The notes: a model not told the origin generated them from the letters alone. Positions 43,967 to 53,574 are shown, numbered from the stretch's first letter. The stretch is DNA of 64,000 nt from J014 sp964486055 (GCA_964486055.1 CAZALE010000005.1:151716-215715); one strand, 5' to 3'. Numbers and translations are program-made.

Positions 43967-44145
43967 GCCCCTCTCTGCTGGTAAGCTTTTATTTAGCAAT
44001 TTTTTAACTTTTAGATGAAAATTGCAACCTTACAGGGACAGATCGAAAATTTGACCTTTATTGATTTTTTAGGTGATGAGATGTCTTGATGATTATGAAT
44101 TGTTGATTGCAAGTATTTTGAGTATGTCGTGTAGAATGTTTGTTT

Positions 44146-44343
44146 ATGAGAAAGGATAGATGGGCAAGACCTGGGATGAAGGTTGTGTTTAAAGCAGAAT
44201 TAATGCCGGGAAAGAGTAGAGAGCAGAGAACTTTCACGGTTGAGCGAGTTTTGTGGGACGATAGGGTTATTTTGAGAGAAATAAAAGGGGAACATCAAAA
44301 GGATGCCTTTGAAGAATTCAAACGAGCTGATCAAAATTCATAA
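44146..44343 (+). CDS. Small conserved-looking basic protein
   Basis: A 65-residue protein, strongly charged (KDRWARPGMKVVFKAEL, RTFTVERVLWDDRVIL) with a likely small beta-barrel pattern. The ATG at 44146 is chosen; a TTG at 44140 is also in frame. Codon use and length look like a real gene, but the ribosome site is poor. Its end overlaps the tail of the convergent metallo-hydrolase by 13 bp. No known function. Confidence 0.55.
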   Translation: MRKDRWARPGMKVVFKAELMPGKSREQRTFTVERVLWDDRVILREIKGEHQKDAFEEFKRADQNS

Positions 44344-45104
44344 ATCTTTCCTACTTCTAAAACTTCTATATGACGATTTTTGATCTGTCCAAGCTCATCA
44401 GCTATTATTTCGTGATACATCGGTTTCAGATTTATTGCATATACCGGACAATCATGTTTTAGTTTTTTAAGTTCTTTTGTTAATGTCTGCGGGGTTAAAT
44501 GATAAGAATTTTCAGCTATTTCATCTAATTCGTTGGGAAAGGCACACTCGATTAAAACAGCACTCAAATCTTGATTAGTGTTTATAATCTGCCAGAATCG
44601 TTCTGTAGTTGTTGTGTCACCAGTTATGGCAATTTTTGATTTGCCATCAGTTATTAATAACCCGATTGAAGGCACTTTATGATTTACCTCGATCGCCATC
44701 ATTTTGAGATGATTTACCGAAAATTCTATCTCTGGCTTAAAGGGACGATAATCGATTATTCTACCGTATTTATTTCGTAGCTCTGAAAATCGCGGATAAA
44801 TTTTCCAATTGAATATGTGTTCCTCTAGAGTTTTTATTGTTTCATCGAGCGCATGTATTCTTAAAGGTTCGGAAAGCGTTACGAAAAGATCATCTATGAA
44901 AATTGGTAGGCCGGCTATGTGATCTAAGTGAGCATGTGTGAGAACAACATCCTTTATCAGCTTTTTTTGATGACGACTTGTAGCGGTAGCTAAACTGCCT
45001 GCATCTATTGCAACGCTTTCATCTATTAAGAAACAGCTGAAATGCTGTTGAGTAGTGGCTATTCCTCTCTGATCAATCGTGGTTGGTAGGAGTCGAATCC
45101 TCAT
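44331..45104 (-). CDS. MBL-fold hydrolase resembling class II cyclic-nucleotide phosphodiesterase
   Basis: A 257-residue metallo-beta-lactamase-fold protein with the zinc motif H57-A-H59-L-D61-H62 followed by IAGLP. The later metal ligands are expected at ITGDTTT and at the histidine in YHLTPQTL. THAHLDHIAGLP is the signature of the class II 3',5'-cyclic nucleotide phosphodiesterases (yeast PDE1, Vibrio CpdP), so a cyclic-nucleotide substrate is plausible but not proven. It begins two bases after the SDR stop (AGGTAAC ATG), so the two are coupled. Confidence 0.8.
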   Translation of the reverse strand: MRIRLLPTTIDQRGIATTQQHFSCFLIDESVAIDAGSLATATSRHQKKLIKDVVLTHAHLDHIAGLPIFIDDLFVTLSEPLRIHALDETIKTLEEHIFNWKIYPRFSELRNKYGRIIDYRPFKPEIEFSVNHLKMMAIEVNHKVPSIGLLITDGKSKIAITGDTTTTERFWQIINTNQDLSAVLIECAFPNELDEIAENSYHLTPQTLTKELKKLKHDCPVYAINLKPMYHEIIADELGQIKNRHIEVLEVGKIYEF

Positions 45105-45106
45105 TG

Positions 45107-45868
45107 TTACCTCGCACAAGTCTGCGCTCTTCCGCCATCAATCTCGTAAGTTGCTCCAGTAATCCAAGATGCCTTATCAGATGCTAAAAAGTATATTAGT
45201 TCTGCTACCTCATTTGGTGTGCCAACCCGGCCAAGCGGATGAGTGGATTTTGAGCGCTCTAAAAACTCTTGATATTGCTCTTCACTCATACCTGCGCGCT
45301 TGTGAAGATTGGTTAGCACCACTCCTGGATTGACTGCATTTACTCTGATACCCTTAGAGGCAAGTTCAAGCGCAGCACATCGTGTTAATTGGTCTACGCC
45401 AGCCTTAGATACACAATAAGCTAAAACGTTTGGAAAAGAACGTGTGCCGGCTACGCTTGATACATTAACTATATTGCCCTTTGTCTTCTCAAGATGAGGT
45501 ATGCACTTTTGCATTATGAAAAATACGGATCTAAGGTTTACATTCATCACCTTATCCCACTCATCAAGAGAAGTGGTCTCTATTGAACCATTAGAGATAA
45601 TACCAGCTGCATTTACTAAGATATCTATTCTCCCGAATTGCTCAGCTGTTTCATTGATAAGCCTTTCGACTTGATTAGTTTCCGTTAAATCAGCTAAGTG
45701 AATTTTTAATTGGCCTTTAAAATTTATGACTTCAGCACGCAATAGATTCAATTCTTTTTCATTTCTGCCTACGGCCACAACATTTGATCCTCTCGCGCAA
45801 AACACAACTGCTGTGGCTCTACCTATACCAGAGCTAGCACCTGTAACTATCGCTACCTTTCCTTCCAT
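45107..45868 (-). CDS. Short-chain dehydrogenase/reductase (FabG-like)
   Basis: A 253-residue classical SDR. The cofactor loop TGASSGIG (residues 9-16), the NNAG-equivalent NAAG, the catalytic Ser in VNVSSVAG and Y-x-x-x-K in YCVSK are all present, as is the PG motif NPGVVLTN. The final IDGGRAQTC is typical. It resembles 3-oxoacyl-ACP reductases, but substrate cannot be told from sequence. The frame is open to 45880; I use the ATG at 45868, which gives MEGKVAIVTG. Confidence 0.92.
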   Translation of the reverse strand: MEGKVAIVTGASSGIGRATAVVFCARGSNVVAVGRNEKELNLLRAEVINFKGQLKIHLADLTETNQVERLINETAEQFGRIDILVNAAGIISNGSIETTSLDEWDKVMNVNLRSVFFIMQKCIPHLEKTKGNIVNVSSVAGTRSFPNVLAYCVSKAGVDQLTRCAALELASKGIRVNAVNPGVVLTNLHKRAGMSEEQYQEFLERSKSTHPLGRVGTPNEVAELIYFLASDKASWITGATYEIDGGRAQTCAR

Positions 45869-45915
45869 AATTAGCACCAAAATTTTTTAAGTTAAAAGCA
45901 AGCCTTTAAAGAATT

Positions 45916-46092
45916 TTAGGAAGTTTTGCCAGAATTTTTCAAAATGCAGCTCGCTAGTTTGTTTTCCACTAGTTTCTCGCGTTTAAAAACATTCACCCAC
46001 TCAGTGATGTTAAGAATTACGGTAGAAACTTTTGTCCCCTCATCTTTTACGTGACTCGTACTGTTTTTTCTCTTAATTCTAATTTTTTTCAT
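45916..46092 (-). CDS. Possible small basic protein
   Basis: A 58-residue lysine-rich frame (MKKIRIKRKNSTSH onward). AAGGA lies six bases before the ATG at 46092, and it lies 47 bp upstream of the SDR on the same strand. No family is recognised. It may be a chance frame in AT-rich DNA. Confidence 0.35.
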   Translation of the reverse strand: MKKIRIKRKNSTSHVKDEGTKVSTVILNITEWVNVFKREKLVENKLASCILKNSGKTS

Positions 46093-46272
46093 GTTATTCC
46101 TTATCAAAGTCCGAGGATTTACATTATTGACTTCAAACAATTGTTTTTTTGCAAACTGCCAAGCATCATCTGAGTTTTTGCCGTTTGCTAAGCATGTTAA
46201 TTACTATTAGCACTAAAATACTAGCATTTATTCAAAATTTAAGATGGCATCAAATTTGCTGATCTTGGTTAC

Positions 46273-46944
46273 GTGAGATTAGCAGAGGTATTAATAATTT
46301 ATTTCAGCTTTGCTCTTCCGTTGTGGGTCTATTACGTTTTGAATAATCACAGACGACTGAACGTCTCTTCATTGATTGGGAAATCCATATTCGTTTTGCT
46401 TTTTTGGTTTTTATGGATCGGGAGCATTTTAAAACAAGTAATAAGAGATACAAGAGCTGTTTCTGTAAATGAAAAAAAACTTCTGCTATTGAGAAATCAG
46501 ATACACGTTTTGCTTAGATCCGTTCGTGCTACTGGCATAATAAATAAGCCGAAAAATTCTGTTTTTAGTCTTCTAAAACTCAGACAGCTAGTCGATAGGT
46601 ACATTGATTTGACAATATCGAAACAGGAGAGTCTGAGATGGGAAATTGGAAGCGAGCTGATGAGAATTTCATCACACCCCAATCCAGAGATTGGTTCCAG
46701 ATGTTTGCAACGGCGTAATCATCTTAGGATAAAAACTCGTCAGAATCAGGTAACTCAAGACATGCTGACTTTGCTTAAAAATACAACCTGTGACATGCGA
46801 ATATTAGAGCTGATACTTCAGATTGCTAGGGAGCTAAATGATTACGAAACGATAAAAGCTTTGGATAGAATAGTGCAACTAAGCAAGGCTAAGAGAAACA
46901 AACAGCACCACGGCGCTAAAGAACATAGGGTTGTAGCTAAATAA
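46273..46944 (+). CDS. Unknown two-span membrane protein
   Basis: A 223-residue protein with two N-terminal spans (VLIIYFSFALPLWVYYVL, about residues 6-23, and SIFVLLFWFLWIGSIL, about 38-53), followed by a basic helical cytoplasmic domain of 165 residues. The frame starts with GTG at 46273, with no clear ribosome site. No named family is recognised. It ends 25 bp before the convergent nuoI gene. Confidence 0.65.
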   Translation: MRLAEVLIIYFSFALPLWVYYVLNNHRRLNVSSLIGKSIFVLLFWFLWIGSILKQVIRDTRAVSVNEKKLLLLRNQIHVLLRSVRATGIINKPKNSVFSLLKLRQLVDRYIDLTISKQESLRWEIGSELMRISSHPNPEIGSRCLQRRNHLRIKTRQNQVTQDMLTLLKNTTCDMRILELILQIARELNDYETIKALDRIVQLSKAKRNKQHHGAKEHRVVAK

Positions 46945-46969
46945 TGTTACTGTCCTTTGCGTTTACAAT

Positions 46970-47500
46970 CTAGGATTTCTTTACTTCTTTGTATTCTGAA
47001 TCTACATCTTCTATCGAGAGTGCCACCCTGTAATTTTTCGATTGTTTTTGTTTTGTAATCAAAAGATCATCTTTAGTTTTGAGCAGATCTGCACGATTGT
47101 AGACTGATATTTCAAAGTTATAGCCGTGAGTAATGGCATCTTTGGGGCAAGCCTCGACGCAGAATCCACAAAAGATACAACGTCCGTAATCTATGTTGTA
47201 AACTTTTGCGTATCGCTCGTCGACCCCAATTCTTTCTTCATAGGGTCTCGGGTCATTTGCTGCCTCTATGTAAATACAATCCGATGGGCAAGCTGCGGCG
47301 CACAGATAACATGCTACACATTTTTCTTTTCCGTTTTCATCAACATGAAGAAGATGCATCCCTCTATATCGAGGCTGGACAGTTACTGGCACATCTGGGT
47401 ATTGGACTGTCCATTTTTCACGAGGAATTTGTGAGAGTGTTATGGTCATTCCTTTGATAACGGCTTTCGCTGACTTTATAACGTCACTGATAATAGACAT
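46970..47500 (-). CDS. nuoI: NADH-quinone oxidoreductase subunit I
   Basis: A 176-residue ferredoxin-like subunit of respiratory complex I carrying clusters N6a and N6b. Two full [4Fe-4S] motifs are present: CVACYLCAAACP and CIFCGFCVEACP. The context YKVYNIDYGRC and PKDAITHGY is typical of NuoI. The remaining nuo genes are not adjacent, so the subunit is encoded apart from the main operon in this genome or is a second copy. Confidence 0.92.
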   Translation of the reverse strand: MSIISDVIKSAKAVIKGMTITLSQIPREKWTVQYPDVPVTVQPRYRGMHLLHVDENGKEKCVACYLCAAACPSDCIYIEAANDPRPYEERIGVDERYAKVYNIDYGRCIFCGFCVEACPKDAITHGYNFEISVYNRADLLKTKDDLLITKQKQSKNYRVALSIEDVDSEYKEVKKS

Positions 47501-47560
47501 TTCAGACTCTCCAATCTAGAAAAGCTTTAAGTTTAATTGTATACAGTTCCTTTAAAAAAG

Positions 47561-48721
47561 TCATTTAGTTAACATTATATTTATAAGAACAAGGGCAATA
47601 ACTATTAAAGTAAAGACGAGAGATGCAGCTCCTAAAATCATGCCTGCCAGGGCCATACCACGCCCGCCATACGCTTGTGGTTGTGAATCAGCCTTATTTT
47701 TTGCCATAAAGCCAGTAACTAACGCCACAAAACTGGGTATCAGGCAAGGGAACATAAATGAAAGAATGCCACTAATCAAAGAGATCAGCGCTAGATTCGT
47801 ATTCTGCGTTGAGGATTGAGGTGATGTTGTGGGGATGGCTGGATTCTTAGGAGGCTGTGCCCACGCCGGTGGAGTTTGTGGATTAAATGCGGTGGTAAAT
47901 TCTGGTTGTGGTTTGACGTTTGGTGATTGCGGGGCGGAGACTTTCTGGAAGATTGTAGGAGCTCCAGGCTCGTTGCTTATGGTTTGCTCGGATGGATATT
48001 TTCGTTGTTGCGATTGAAAATCCTGAATTGCAGGTTCGTGAGGAGCGCTGACTTCACCACTAAATGGCTCTATTATCGTCTTTGGTAAATCCTCAGGTGA
48101 TTCTTTTATAAATTGCGGAGGTTGTGATTCTTTTGACGTATGTTCATGAGACTGCGCTGATTGTATCTGTTGTTCAAGACTAGTGGGAGTTTCAGCAAGT
48201 GGCTGGAACACTTCTGTAGGTAATGGAGGTGGAGGAACTGAAGTTTCTGGCTCTTTAAATGGGAACTGTTCTAACGGTGGTTCTGATATTTGGGTGTCTG
48301 CGGAAGCAACAGAAGGCGCTGAAATAGATAACGGTTCCCCACTTGGCTTCTCCGAATGGAAAAATGACTTCAGATCTGCAGATTCTGGTATATCAAAAAT
48401 TTTTTCCTCCTGGGAGAAGTTACTGATTTGCTCCGGCGAGGCGATAAATGTTTTCATGGGGTCTATAGCTTCCTGAGGGAGTTGCAAGATATCATCTACA
48501 TCACTATGCAAGTCAATTTCTTCACTGGTAACGGTTCTCTTCAGATTCTCTATTTCTGGTTGGCTGGCCACCATCGTTTTGTAATAATCCTCTGGCTCGG
48601 GTTGGCGATGTTCAAAAGAATCAGCCGATAATAGTTGAGCTCCGCAGACATTGCAGAAATTCTGTTTGTCAGGAAATTCCTTAGGGCAATCAGGGCGAGT
48701 GCAATTCGGATTTGTTTTCAT
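47561..48721 (-). CDS. Zinc-ribbon, proline-rich linker, DUF4190-type membrane protein
   Basis: A 386-residue protein in three parts. The N-terminus is a zinc ribbon (CTRPDCPKEF ... FCNVCGAQL). A long Pro/Glu/Ser-rich disordered linker covers about residues 40-300. The C-terminus has two membrane spans of the DUF4190 pattern (ALISLISGILSFMFPCLIPS, GMALAGMILGAASLVFTLIV). No function is known for such proteins; the linker has many TIS/TVA-type sites that kinases could use. It is a single gene between nuoI and ndk. Confidence 0.78.
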   Translation of the reverse strand: MKTNPNCTRPDCPKEFPDKQNFCNVCGAQLLSADSFEHRQPEPEDYYKTMVASQPEIENLKRTVTSEEIDLHSDVDDILQLPQEAIDPMKTFIASPEQISNFSQEEKIFDIPESADLKSFFHSEKPSGEPLSISAPSVASADTQISEPPLEQFPFKEPETSVPPPPLPTEVFQPLAETPTSLEQQIQSAQSHEHTSKESQPPQFIKESPEDLPKTIIEPFSGEVSAPHEPAIQDFQSQQRKYPSEQTISNEPGAPTIFQKVSAPQSPNVKPQPEFTTAFNPQTPPAWAQPPKNPAIPTTSPQSSTQNTNLALISLISGILSFMFPCLIPSFVALVTGFMAKNKADSQPQAYGGRGMALAGMILGAASLVFTLIVIALVLINIMLTK

Positions 48722-48820
48722 TAATCATCTCCTAGCCACAGATTTCATAAAACTTGCATTTGAAAACCTGTTAAGAGAATAACAAAATTTTTCAAAATAA
48801 GAAACAAAAAATTACTTTGA

Positions 48821-48843
48821 GGATAGGAGAGCTACTCCTATCC
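48821..48843 (-). terminator. Terminator of ndk
   Basis: A perfect 9-bp stem (GGATAGGAG, loop of five, CTCCTATCC), 36 bp beyond the ndk stop. On the minus strand it is followed by TCAAAGTAATTTTTTG, with the T run offset by eight bases. Confidence 0.7.
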
Positions 48844-48878
48844 AAGATCATCTACAGCATCTCCAATTATTTGTGTAT

Positions 48879-49292
48879 TCATACAATCTCGAGCTGATTA
48901 AAGAAATATGCGATTTCAATCTTTGCATTTTCCGCTGAGTCTGAGCCATGGACGGCATTTTCTCCGATCGAGGAACCGAATTCCTTTCTTAGAGTTCCTT
49001 CTTTAGCTTCGGCTGGGTTTGTGGCCCCCATAAGTTCTCTCCAATTCTCAACGGCTCTATCTTTCTCCAGCACCATTACAACGCAAGGGCCACTAGACAT
49101 GAAATCAGTCAATTCTTCGAAGAAAGCTTTACCTTTATGTACAGCATAGAAACCCTCGGCTTGTTTTTTAGTTAAGTGAATTAGCTTCATTGCACGGATT
49201 TTAAAACCTTCGGATATGATTCTATCCAATATCTTACCTGTTACTCCCTTAGATACTGCATCTGGTTTTATTATTCCAAGCGTTAAATTCAT
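48879..49292 (-). CDS. ndk: Nucleoside diphosphate kinase
   Basis: A 137-residue enzyme that equalises nucleoside triphosphate pools. The phosphorylated histidine is His115 in NAVHGSDS. IIKPDAV near the N-terminus and GATNPAEA bind the nucleotide and Mg. Length and motifs are standard. The gene lies 86 bp downstream of the large TPR gene on the same strand. Confidence 0.96.
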   Translation of the reverse strand: MNLTLGIIKPDAVSKGVTGKILDRIISEGFKIRAMKLIHLTKKQAEGFYAVHKGKAFFEELTDFMSSGPCVVMVLEKDRAVENWRELMGATNPAEAKEGTLRKEFGSSIGENAVHGSDSAENAKIEIAYFFNQLEIV

Positions 49293-49378
49293 AATGATAC
49301 TCCTCTTTACTTAGATTTCTGTTTTGAAACAAAAATCTAAGTATAAAGAAAGCATTCATAGGCATCAAGTTCGTTAAA

Positions 49379-51601
49379 TTAGAATGAGTAGTTACCTTCT
49401 TGATCTGATTGACGGAAGGCTTGGAGTTGAGCAAGTCTCTGACCGACATCCCTATAGTTTACATCTATGGCGTAGATTTGTTCGAAAAATTCTAAAGCGC
49501 GATCTTTTTCTCCACACATCTCGTAGGCATTTGCTATTTCATACCTCAAACCCTGAAGTTCTTCCTCTTCGAGACCTAAGGTTTGCATCGCACGTTGATA
49601 CCACATTAACGCTATGTTGGGAAGTTGTTTTTCCATGAAACAGATACCAAGCATATTACAACAAGAGAAATATCTCTTTGTGCCATCATCGGGGCTAGCT
49701 AGCTTTACTGCTTCCTGAAACTCACTTATGGCATCTTCTATTAAACCCATTTCTTTGTAGGCTATACCCATTTGATAGTGTGTATCGTAATCACCTGATA
49801 CATCTACTTCTTCTGGTTCTAATCCTAACTCTTCTATGATATCGCTAAAAAGCTCTGAGGTGTCGATCTTCTTTGACTTTTGGGGAGTTTTTGTCTCTTT
49901 TTTCGCTGGCTCTTCTTTTCGTGAGGACTGCAGAGAAGCAGCAGCTTCTCTTTCAATTTCTGTGCGCAGATTTACTATTTCTTCTACATTACCAAATTCG
50001 GCCTCTAGGGAGGCAAGCGCCTTCAGTGCTAAGTCGTAACCACCTAATTCTCTATACTTTCTGACAGCCTCGAGTTCCTCGCTCAGTCTGGCTTTCAGGG
50101 CTTTTTGTAGTTCTTCTTCTCGTTGTAAATCACTTGCATATGACTTATCGGATGGCTCTACATAAATTTCAGTATGACCATTTTCCATGAGGGTTTCTTC
50201 TTTGCTAGCTTCATAAGACGCTCCAAACAATTGCTCAGATTCAACTAAATCTAAGTTTCCATTTGTTTGGAGGTTTTCTAGCGATTGAGTGAAGGATTGG
50301 ACGTTCGTATTTGTGGAATCTACAAAATCAAAGCCTTTTTCTATTATGGGCGATTCAGGGCGTGAAGCGGGTATATGAAAATCTTCAGCAGGAGTTGGTT
50401 CTGTTCTTGCTGTAACAGTCCTTGGCGCTGAAGTTGCATTAACTATCTCATTTAATCTGGCTGAATAACGTACTTCGTAAGGGGCTATTTTTAATAATTG
50501 GATAAGTGCTGCTTTTTCTTCCTCTATGTTGTTGTTTAATCTGGCTGCTTCGGCCAGTCGTTCTAGCGTATTTTGGGTTTCTCTTTCATCCTGTAAGTAT
50601 GAGTAATAACGGACTAAAAGTTTCAAGGCATCTATTTGCTCCGGGTCTTTAGCCAGTATTTGCTCTATCCAATTAAGTAGCTCAGCAGATTGACCACTTA
50701 ATAATAAATGCTCTGAAACCATCGATAGAACTCGTGCCGCCCCTACTAGATCTGAGGTCTTTAAATACAACCTAGTCACATCCAGAAATCTTGGATAGTT
50801 GGCTGGCTCTTGTTCGGTTAATTTAATTACTGCTTTCTCGGCTTGGAATGGATTTTCTAATTCGAGATGGCAATCGAGCAATAAAGCCCAGAATTCTCTA
50901 TTGTAAGGCTGTTTGTTTAATGCTTCTTCTAAGAGACTTACCGCCTCATCAGCATATCCGTTTTTTATTTGAGCTCTTATAAGGCTAGAAAGTGCAATGA
51001 GATTATCTGGGTCTATCTCGTAGGCTTTACGGTAGGCCTGAATGGCTTGATCGAACTTCTCTCTGAGGAAAAACTTGTGACCTGCATCTATAAAAGCTTT
51101 TATAGCCTCATCTTTTTGGCCCTCTTGCAGACACGTTTCTCCTATTTTCAAATATACTTCGGCACTGTGAGGGTCTATTTCAGCTATTTTTTTCCATATC
51201 TCTAAAGCTTTATCTTTTCTACCTGCTTTTTTGTATTGTTCTGCTACTTTTGTGTAATACTGACGCGCTTCAGCAAAGGATTTTTCGTACTCGTAAAGAT
51301 GGGCTAGCCGTAGGCATATCTCGATTGATTCCGGCTTGTTTCTTAGTATTTTTTGATATATGGCTATAGCTTTCTTGGTAAATCCTTGTTTTTCGTAATT
51401 TTCTGCGGCAGCAGTAAAGCAGGAGATGGCTTTCTCTGTTTCAGAGATTCTTAAATAAAGATCTCCCATCGTGTTTAACGTCACGGAGTCCTTTGGATCT
51501 TTATCGATAATTTTTTGGTATTCCTCTAAGGCCCCCTTGATGTTACCTTGAGCAAGCCATTTGTCTGCATTCCTCATTAATTTTGCCTTATCAAAAGCCA
51601 T
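49379..51601 (-). CDS. Large cytoplasmic TPR protein
   Basis: A 740-residue protein made mainly of tetratricopeptide repeats. About ten repeats occupy residues 1-390 (for example ALEEYQKIIDKDPKDS, AIAIYQKILRNKPES, AIQAYRKAYEIDPDN). A disordered Glu/Ser-rich centre follows (about 400-590), and three more repeats end the chain (AISEFQEAVKLASPDD, ALEFFEQIYAIDVNY). No signal peptide or catalytic domain is present. It is likely a protein-interaction scaffold; similar large TPR proteins occur in acidobacteria and myxobacteria with gliding or secretion systems, but nothing here proves that. Confidence 0.88.
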   Translation of the reverse strand: MAFDKAKLMRNADKWLAQGNIKGALEEYQKIIDKDPKDSVTLNTMGDLYLRISETEKAISCFTAAAENYEKQGFTKKAIAIYQKILRNKPESIEICLRLAHLYEYEKSFAEARQYYTKVAEQYKKAGRKDKALEIWKKIAEIDPHSAEVYLKIGETCLQEGQKDEAIKAFIDAGHKFFLREKFDQAIQAYRKAYEIDPDNLIALSSLIRAQIKNGYADEAVSLLEEALNKQPYNREFWALLLDCHLELENPFQAEKAVIKLTEQEPANYPRFLDVTRLYLKTSDLVGAARVLSMVSEHLLLSGQSAELLNWIEQILAKDPEQIDALKLLVRYYSYLQDERETQNTLERLAEAARLNNNIEEEKAALIQLLKIAPYEVRYSARLNEIVNATSAPRTVTARTEPTPAEDFHIPASRPESPIIEKGFDFVDSTNTNVQSFTQSLENLQTNGNLDLVESEQLFGASYEASKEETLMENGHTEIYVEPSDKSYASDLQREEELQKALKARLSEELEAVRKYRELGGYDLALKALASLEAEFGNVEEIVNLRTEIEREAAASLQSSRKEEPAKKETKTPQKSKKIDTSELFSDIIEELGLEPEEVDVSGDYDTHYQMGIAYKEMGLIEDAISEFQEAVKLASPDDGTKRYFSCCNMLGICFMEKQLPNIALMWYQRAMQTLGLEEEELQGLRYEIANAYEMCGEKDRALEFFEQIYAIDVNYRDVGQRLAQLQAFRQSDQEGNYSF

Positions 51602-51699
51602 GTTACCTGTTCTTCTTTATTTAAATTTGCTTTTCTCGACCCACTTGCTTTGTCATCTTAACTTGTTGATCAGTGGGGTGAAGTCTTACTTCCTTGATA

Positions 51700-51728
51700 A
51701 AACTATCATTTTTGACAAAAAGTGTCAA
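51700..51728 (-). promoter_or_regulatory. Candidate promoter of the TPR-ndk unit
   Basis: On the minus strand TTGACA (51723-51728) lies 17 bp from TAGTTT (51700-51705). The -35 box is half of a small dyad, TTGACA-AAAAG-TGTCAA (51712-51728). Confidence 0.5.
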
Positions 51729-51770
51729 TGGTTTTTAACAGAGTTTGTAAACAATTTTTCAAAATTTTTT

Positions 51771-52769
51771 CTAACCTAATTGTTTGGCTTTTACATTCTC
51801 AATCACGTGTAAGTTGACGGAGGTTTGTGGTGTTTTGCTAGAATCAATCTCCGTGAAAAAGTTAGCAATCAGAAGAATCAGAGAAATCCAAATCAAGTCA
51901 GCCATCAACAAATGAATCAGTTGCATTAAGATGGGTGAGAGAGTCAGAAGTGTCAGGATTCCAGAGAGGATCTGTATTGCAACCAGAGAGGAAAGTATTT
52001 TTGACCAGTACTGTATCGAGGGTGAATGCGCGGTTCTTTTAAGCCATGATGCTAGAAAAAGTAAATAAAAACTTAGAATAAGAGAGCTAAAAGGATGCAG
52101 AATCCTGAGCCTCAGTATCAAGTGAGAATCGGGAGAAAAGTCTTTTATTAGTCCTTCGATTAGCGACTTAGATGGGAAAATCAGGTTACTAAGCGCGGAG
52201 ATAGAGCCTGTGATGCTGACAATTATAATGCCGAGAAATGCCATTGAGAACATTAATATTTGTTTAGGATGAGCACGTAAGTTTAATTGCTTGCCGCCGT
52301 AAGCAAACCAGGTATTGAGAGTGAGGAAAGCCAGTAAAATCATGGTATTTATAAGATGTGCTGACATCCATAGCGGACGAGTATCTGTTAAGTTTTCTGA
52401 AGTATTGCCAGTTAACACTAAACCTGCTCCAATCAGGGCCTCAGTTATTATAAAAATAAAAGCTCCTACTGCGGTTTTTCTAATTGGATGCGCCTGTTCG
52501 TACTTGCGAAAAGCCCAGATAAGTAAAATTAAAACGGCGAAAAATGCCAATGCACTCGTTACACGATGGGAAAATTCAATGATAGTTTTCAATTCTGGAG
52601 CTGATGGAATTATTTCACCATGGCATGTGAGCCAGTGTTGCCCGCAACCATCGCCTGATTTAGAAGCACGTAAAAATACGCCCCACAGTATGACTATCAA
52701 ATTATAAATGAGAACTAAGAGAGAGTACCTTTTGAACGAAACCAAATGCATCTGAAGTAAACTTAACAT
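51771..52769 (-). CDS. ctaA: Haem A synthase (CtaA/COX15)
   Basis: A 332-residue integral membrane enzyme that oxidises haem O to haem A for cytochrome oxidase. It has eight predicted spans in two similar halves. The extracytoplasmic cysteine pair appears as GCGQHWLTCHGE, and candidate haem ligands are His in IEFSHRVTS, SAHLINT and the late LIHLLMA. It implies that an aa3-type oxidase is encoded elsewhere. An internal ATG at 52751 could be the start. It is divergent from tlyA with 61 bp between them. Confidence 0.9.
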   Translation of the reverse strand: MLSLLQMHLVSFKRYSLLVLIYNLIVILWGVFLRASKSGDGCGQHWLTCHGEIIPSAPELKTIIEFSHRVTSALAFFAVLILLIWAFRKYEQAHPIRKTAVGAFIFIITEALIGAGLVLTGNTSENLTDTRPLWMSAHLINTMILLAFLTLNTWFAYGGKQLNLRAHPKQILMFSMAFLGIIIVSITGSISALSNLIFPSKSLIEGLIKDFSPDSHLILRLRILHPFSSLILSFYLLFLASWLKRTAHSPSIQYWSKILSSLVAIQILSGILTLLTLSPILMQLIHLLMADLIWISLILLIANFFTEIDSSKTPQTSVNLHVIENVKAKQLG

Positions 52770-52830
52770 AATTTACTCACATTTAAAAACCTAAGTTAAA
52801 ATTAGAAATGATTATCTAAATTAATAGTTT

Positions 52831-53574
52831 ATGTCTAAAGACAAAATCAGGATAGATAGACTCTTAGTTGACTTGGGGTTGGTCGAGTCTAGAAATAAAG
52901 CCCACGCACTAATAATGGCAGGATTAGTATTAGTAGAAGATAAACGTGTAGAGAAACCCTCCGAAGCCTATACTAGAGATTCTAGGATTCAGATTAAGAA
53001 TCATCCATCTTTAACAAAGTACGTCAGTAGAGGCGGCATTAAACTAGAAAAGGCCCTGAGAGATTTTAATATCATGCCAAATGGATATGTTTGTCTCGAC
53101 ATAGGAGCTTCTACAGGGGGATTTACAGATTGCCTGTTACAGCATGGCGCAGCTAAGGTAATTGCGATTGATGTGGGTAGAAATCAATTTGCGTGGAAGT
53201 TAAGAATCGACAAAAGAGTTGAGTTGAGAGAAGGCGTGAACGCGAGATACCTCTCACCCAGTGGTTTTAAAGAGAGATTCGATTTGATCACTATCGACGT
53301 ATCCTTCATTTCTTTGAAGAAGATAATTCCAGCAGCTCTGCCTTTATTAAATGAAAAAGGGCGAATAATCGCCTTGATTAAGCCTCAATTCGAGGTCGGT
53401 AGAAAGGATGTTGATAAAGGAGGATTGGTTAAAGATGAACATAAACTTAAGCGGGTAGTTGAGGATATAAACTCTTTTGTTGAATCACTGGGTTTGAAGG
53501 TATGTAGAACTATAGAATCACCTATAACGGGGGCAAAGGGCAATAGAGAATTTCTGTCTTTATATTCGTTTTAA
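52831..53574 (+). CDS. tlyA: TlyA-family rRNA 2'-O-methyltransferase
   Basis: A 247-residue protein. Residues 1-65 form an S4 RNA-binding domain (RIDRLLVDLGLVESRNKAHALI). The FtsJ-like methyltransferase domain follows, with SAM motif LDIGASTGGFTDCLL and catalytic-type residues in YVSRGGIKLEKAL, IDVSFIS and IKPQFEVG. TlyA methylates 16S and 23S rRNA ribose and influences capreomycin sensitivity in mycobacteria; some homologues were reported as haemolysins. Full length and intact. Confidence 0.93.
   Translation: MSKDKIRIDRLLVDLGLVESRNKAHALIMAGLVLVEDKRVEKPSEAYTRDSRIQIKNHPSLTKYVSRGGIKLEKALRDFNIMPNGYVCLDIGASTGGFTDCLLQHGAAKVIAIDVGRNQFAWKLRIDKRVELREGVNARYLSPSGFKERFDLITIDVSFISLKKIIPAALPLLNEKGRIIALIKPQFEVGRKDVDKGGLVKDEHKLKRVVEDINSFVESLGLKVCRTIESPITGAKGNREFLSLYSF

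Noticed and set aside
51712..51728. TTGACA-AAAAG-TGTCAA as a transcription terminator
   Set aside because: It is short, AT-rich and lacks a T run. One half is better read as the -35 box of the TPR gene.
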